From: Asterias rubens
Taxonomy: Eukaryota > Echinodermata > Asteroidea > Forcipulatida > Asteriidae
DNA: 64,000 nucleotides
Direction: 5' to 3'
Assembly: GCF_902459465.1 (NCBI RefSeq)
Contig: NC_047068.1
Coordinates: forward strand, 12,795,195 to 12,859,194
Shown here piece after piece: positions 59,321 through 64,000 of this stretch. The notes beneath the pieces are model-generated. The model was not told the DNA's origin. It ran no database searches and saw only the letters and a list, made by a program, of their open reading frames with translations. Both the position numbers and the translations under genes were made by a program. Each line of letters begins with the position of its first letter. Position 1 is the first letter of the stretch.

Positions 59321-59565
59321 CAGGGCCCAATTTCATAGAGCTACTAAGCACACAAATTTGCTTAGCATGAAATTTCTTCCTTGATAAAAACAGGTTTACC
59401 AACCAAATTTCCATGTGATTTTCAGGATAAGCAAACAAAAGCTGAATACCAGTAACAAGCACTATGTAACAAATGGAAATTTGGCTGGTAATCCTGTTTT
59501 TTATCAGGGAAGAAATTTCATGCTAGCAATTTTTTGTGCTTAGCAGCTCTATGAAATTGGGCCCA
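59321..59565. mobile_element. MITE family D, best-preserved copy
   Basis: CAGGGCCCAATTTCATAGAGC and the inverse GCTCTATGAAATTGGGCC bound 245 bp. The arms pair almost throughout (GCATGAAATTTCTTCC against its inverse, CCAAATTTCCAT against its inverse). Confidence 0.9.
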
Positions 59566-60099
59566 GGTTTAGAAAAAAGAAAGTGCAAGTAAGGCCTTCA
59601 TCAGCAGATTATTGTGTTGTTCACTACAAATTGTTTCCGCTTATAGACACTGATTTTTACCAAATTGATATAGAAAGTTTCAATGATCGACCACGTGAGA
59701 ATGACTCAAGATATTTCCTTTTGGCTTTCTATTCATTTTCTTTATACACCGTTTGTTTCTGCTTCATCATGTCATTTCCTTTTTGAAATTAAAAGATGGA
59801 AACTCTATATTTGCTTCTGTGTATCATTTAACAGTGCATTTACAGACATAGTGTTCCAAAACTTGTGGATGTTTACAGTTTGTTCTACTTTCACTTTGTG
59901 TATTGGTTGTAAATGTAATTCCTGTTTCATCATGGAAAGCCGATTGTTTCCTTAATGTCACAATATGGTTTCAAATCTGGGAAAAACCTGAAAAATCCCT
60001 TAATTTGCAAGTCATACTTATTTCACAAACATTTTCCCTCAGACTTGGTTTACAATAAGTCTCAACTGTATGAAGATTCCCAATAAAAAAAATGTAAAC

Positions 60100-60240
60100 A
60101 AATTGTTTGTGGTTGAACAACGAATAATTGACTAGAGCGGGATTTGAACCAACAACCTCCAGGTTAATGTCAGTGCTCTGCCAACTGAGCTATTTAGTTT
60201 GTCAATATCTTTGTTCAGGGTGCCACCAGTCAGAAAAAAA
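60100..60240 (-). mobile_element. tRNA-related repeat family F, partial
   Basis: GGGATTTGAACCAACAACC and CTGCCAACTGAGCTATTTAG are an inverted tRNA-like B-box and A-box. The outer GTCAATATCTTTGTTC also occurs, inverted, in the 39.4-kb copy. Confidence 0.6.
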
Positions 60241-61574
60241 AAATCATTGACATCAAAGGTCTTGAGCCAAACTACTTGTAAAATAATGTACATTCGTTGT
60301 ATGTTACCTGGTAGTCTTCAACAGTTTAATAATACAGCTAAACATACTCATTGTGACCCCTACCCATTAAAAAAAAAAAAAAAAAAAAGATTTGGAAGCT
60401 TTTCCAAACTTCCTGTTGGCTCTAATATGACTGATCCTACTTTTTTATGTTGGTGAGATTCTGTTTCTCCAAGAGTCTGATGAATGAGTTTGATGCAGAC
60501 CTGGACCCTATACTCCTGGGCGTTTGCAGGCTTTGCTCATAGTGTGGCAGCTGTAGCGATGACAGAGGGACGAATCCTGGGATGAAGTCTTACCCAGCTG
60601 ACCCGATTAACGCCAATTCTGTCCTGTTTGTCGCTGTGGGCTCTGTGGAAAAAGGAGAAAGAACTAGGAGAAACATACCAGGATTTAATAAACACTCTTG
60701 GCTTGCCGTAGTGGATTTACTGGTTCTACTACTTGCAGTGAAATCAAGAAAGGCCAAACTAATTAAATTATTGTAGAGCTCTTCTATTCAAATGTCAGAT
60801 TTCCCTTTTAAGTTTGGTTACTTGAATGGATTCTGCTCTCCCCTTTTATAACCAACATTTTGGAAGTATTTTTTATGCTGTTGATTGAAGGAGAATAGTC
60901 TGGATCCCAATGTTTTGGGAAGTATTTTTATGCTGGAATGCTTTGAAAGTATAGGTTTGACCTCCATATTTAGGAAGCCCCTTTATGCAAATTTTTGAAT
61001 GAAAATCGCATGGATCTGTCATGCATATACATGTAGGTAGGCCTATTTGACTTTATTTTACCGTACTACCTTCACATGGAGTAGGCCTAATTTTTTTTAC
61101 AAAAGTAGATTCTCGGGTTTGGTTTTCTTTTCGTTTTCGCAATGAACTAAAAAGGCCTGTTAAAGAAGGATCACTTGAAAACAGTGCAGTACATTCATGA
61201 CATTGTTATACAGTGATTTAATACTCAATTTATCCTTCAATTAAAAAACGGAGAGTTCATCGGACTGGAATAAGTCTACCTTTACACCTCTACAAACAAA
61301 TATTCAGGTGTCTTCAAGTGCCATTGAGCGGAGGTGTAAGGTGTATTTTCATTGCCTGTGGGAGGTTTCATATATCGTAGTGTCTGTGACTTGTTCATTT
61401 GATCTAGGGTTAAGTTCAGTTCCTGTGCCTTCGGGACTTCAGATTTTGGTCCAGATTGTATACCGGTGACCCCATTCACTGTGCTGAAAAGGCTAGTACT
61501 AAACTTGAATGCATGCACTTGTTATTTTTTTATATATATATTTATATATATATTTTTTTTTCGGGGGGGGGGGG

Positions 61575-62186
61575 GGCAAACCACTGTAATCTCAGATGTA
61601 AACGTGTGTTTTTATGAATGATTGAGGGCACTGGACACGATTGGTAATTACTCAAAATATAATTTAGCATAAAATGTATGTACTATGTGTTAGTGGTAAC
61701 AAGTGTTATTTTTTTTTTGGGGGGGGGGTGTGTGCAAACCACTGTAATCTCAGATGTAAACGTGTGTTTTTATGAATGATTTAAGGCACTGGACAGGTTT
61801 GGTAACTACTCAAAATATAATTTAGCATAAAATGTACATATGTACTATGTGTTAGTGGTAACAAGCAATGGAAAGCTGTTGATATTGATAGTATAAAACA
61901 TTGTAAGAAACGACTCCCTCTAAAATATGTAGTTTTTGACAGAGTGGCATTTTCTGAGTAAAATATTTGAATCTGAGGGAGACTTCAGGCCTAAAGCCTT
62001 CTCCAGGCATCTGAAAGCACACAAATGAGTGCAACAAGGTTTTTTTTCTCAATTATGTTCTTGCAACTTCAATGACTAATTGAGCAAAAATTTCCACAGA
62101 TTTTTTATTTTGTGCATGATGTTGGGATACACCAAGTGAGAATACTGGTCTTTGACAATTACCAAACATGTCCACAGTGCCTTTAA
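61575..62186 (-). mobile_element. MITE family A, copy 4, with duplicated left end
   Basis: The element itself runs from about 61783 to 62186 in inverse orientation. Its left end and flank are duplicated: ACCACTGTAATCTCAGATGT occurs at about 61580 and 61738, and a third, diverged copy near 62220. Poly-G runs precede the first two. Confidence 0.8.
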
Positions 62187-62636
62187 TTTAAAAGCGTGTA
62201 CTTGTTATTATAGGGGCTAACCACTATAATCTCAGATATAAACTTGTGTTTCTAGGAACGATTAAGGCTCAAAGAACATTCATAACAACACAGTGCAATC
62301 ACTTTGTATCGCCTTGAGAAGCTATTACTCTGTGAAATATAATTTGAAACATGCAAACATATTAAACCAGGCTCTCAAAATGCACATGTTGATGATGTGA
62401 TGCACTTTTTGAAATGCCACACTCCATGTGGGTTCTAAGTTACATTATTTCAGCAGCCATTACTGTGGCTGGACGACAGCTTGAAACAACACTGGTCCAT
62501 TCATGCGCGTGCCCAAACCTGCTGAAGAAACATATCGAGAAAGTAAACGACAAAACCAAAGGAGTCCATCTTTGACCTAATAGATGGTTTACTGTCTCAA
62601 CAGGAAATAATGATATACAATGTACCGCTGAGTATT

Positions 62637-62905
62637 TAAAGGCACTGGACACTATTGGTAATTACTCAAAATAGTTGGTAGCATAAAAAACTTACTTGGT
62701 AACGAGCAAGATAGTATTAAACATAGTGAGAAATGGCTCCCTCTGAAGTATGTAATGTAGTTTTTGTGAAAGAGGTAATTTCTCACTAAAATATAAAAAT
62801 ATTTCAGGTCTGAAGTCTTTTTTAGGCATCTGAAAGCACACACATGTGTGCATCAAGGGTGTTTTTTCTTTCATTATTCTCTTGCAACTTCGATGACCAA
62901 GAATT
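62637..62905 (-). mobile_element. MITE family A, copy 5, truncated
   Basis: Starts AAAGGCACTGGACACTATTGG and runs through the centre to CTTGCAACTTCGATGACC, then breaks off. The opposite terminal repeat is missing. Confidence 0.85.
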
Positions 62906-63539
62906 TGTAGAAGAGTATTGATGGGATGACATTACAGTACTTTGGATTTGCAGTAGACAGGAAATAACGGAAGGAACATGAAAAGGCTGTAGTTTCTATA
63001 CTCTATGATCAGTGGTAGACATGGCCTGTATGATGCTGATTGATTACATAGCTGATGAAGATGATGATGGTACACATCATGTAATTGATACAAACTGTTC
63101 TAATTACTATCTGTTTTTATTTCGCCAAGCGTTTGTGCATAGCAAAATATTCTAAATCTGAATTCATCATATTTAGAGTCTACCTGGTCAATAATGCTGT
63201 ATTTTTCTCCAAAGAAGTCGGGCTCTTTACTTTTTTAGTGCCGGTGATACTGTTCCCAAAAGCTTCATCTGTAACTCTCTATGGATCTAAAGATGGACAT
63301 GCCATTTCACGGTACCTCCTAGCTGATGGACTGTAGTGACATGGCAAGCTACGTGTAACTGGTCCTGATGGCTTGTTACTGAAAGTTAAGGGAGTGAATC
63401 CTAGGAACGTGTTAAAGAAAAATTGGCTGTGACTAACAACTTTGTGTTGCAAATTGACTTTAATGGATAGCCTGATTTTGTTCAGCAATTCTATGTGCGT
63501 GGCAGCTCTATTTGAAACAAACCTCCTGGGCTTCAATTC

Positions 63540-63762
63540 ATGACCCAATTTCATGGAATTCTGCGCTTATGATCCATTCTCCGCTTACTGTGCAAGCGCT
63601 GTATTGCTGTGCTTTCAGTATAAGCGATGAATGCCTAGTAATGTGGAGTATGTAATATGTAAGCAAACATTCACTGCAAACCTGTGAAATACGCTTGCTG
63701 TAAGCGCAGAATTCCCAGCTTCCGTAAGCGCAGATTCTTTGCTTACGGTAAATTGGGCCCTT
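63540..63762. mobile_element. MITE family D relative
   Basis: GACCCAATTTCATGGAATTC at the left and GGTAAATTGGGCCC at the right. Repeated AAGCGCAGA(A/T)T blocks inside pair with GCGCTTA blocks. Confidence 0.75.
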
Positions 63763-64000
63763 TAGGCTGATCTTTCATGTTCTTGAAAGATGCACTGTAC
63801 AATAAGAACATTCCTTGCACCTCCCACTCCATACACTCTAGCACAAGATACTGGTACTTGGTAACAAACTTAATTAGATTGCGAACTCTCTGGATACTGC
63901 ACTGTTATTGGCTTTCACCTTGCTGGTTGGGTCTTATATGGAGACATCAGGCTTGGCTGATTTGCCGTTTCGCGCATTGACTCCTGATGTATTTGCACCC

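Overview
The window is animal nuclear DNA: AT-rich, with spliced genes, GT-AG introns, long repeat-filled introns and intergenic DNA, and many foldback transposons and tRNA-derived repeats. The gene content and the style of the repeats suggest an echinoderm, perhaps a starfish. That taxonomic call is inference, because no marker gene fixes it. No bacterial features (operons, CRISPR, ribosome binding sites) are present.

Two genes can be read with confidence. RBBP6 (E3 ubiquitin ligase and mRNA 3'-processing scaffold) lies on the plus strand from 9202 to 34293. Its coding exons are 9202-9367, 11326-11416, 11919-11952, 22697-22738, 23561-23649, 24177-24300, 25354-25502, 26012-26184, 27100-27203, 27351-27536, 27865-29117 and 30525-34293. 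Joined, they keep frame across every junction and give 2059 residues: DWNN ubiquitin-like domain, CCHC zinc knuckle, RING finger, a Gly-Pro-Pro-His-Gln repeat region, and a long Arg/Ser- and Lys-rich tail. COX11 (copper delivery to cytochrome c oxidase) lies on the minus strand from 42956 down to 40015. It has four coding exons (42956-42432, 42024-41869, 41481-41314, 40173-40015) and 335 residues. The two genes are tail to tail, about 5.7 kb apart between stop codons.

Layout: 1-9163 is upstream DNA made largely of nested terminal-inverted-repeat elements. 9164-34293 is RBBP6, whose 10.7-kb third intron holds several repeats and a possible read-through end for a short DWNN-only isoform. 34294 to about 36.9 kb is the likely RBBP6 3' UTR. 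36.9-40.0 kb is repeat-rich intergenic DNA and probable COX11 3' UTR. 40.0-43.0 kb is COX11. 43.3-46 kb is dense in inverted repeats, including an unusual array of TTGCATATGCAA palindromes. Around 47.9 kb is a possible first coding exon of an unidentified plus-strand gene with a strong splice donor. From 48 to 64 kb I see no recognisable exon, only scattered repeats and AT-rich unique sequence.

The two genes have no evident functional link (nuclear RNA processing and ubiquitination; mitochondrial respiratory-chain assembly). The most notable observations are a possible conserved intron-3 read-through isoform of RBBP6, two multi-level transposon nests, a 36-bp exact copy of exon 10 coding sequence just inside intron 10, and the palindrome array near 44.5-44.9 kb. 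I found no clear new biological system.
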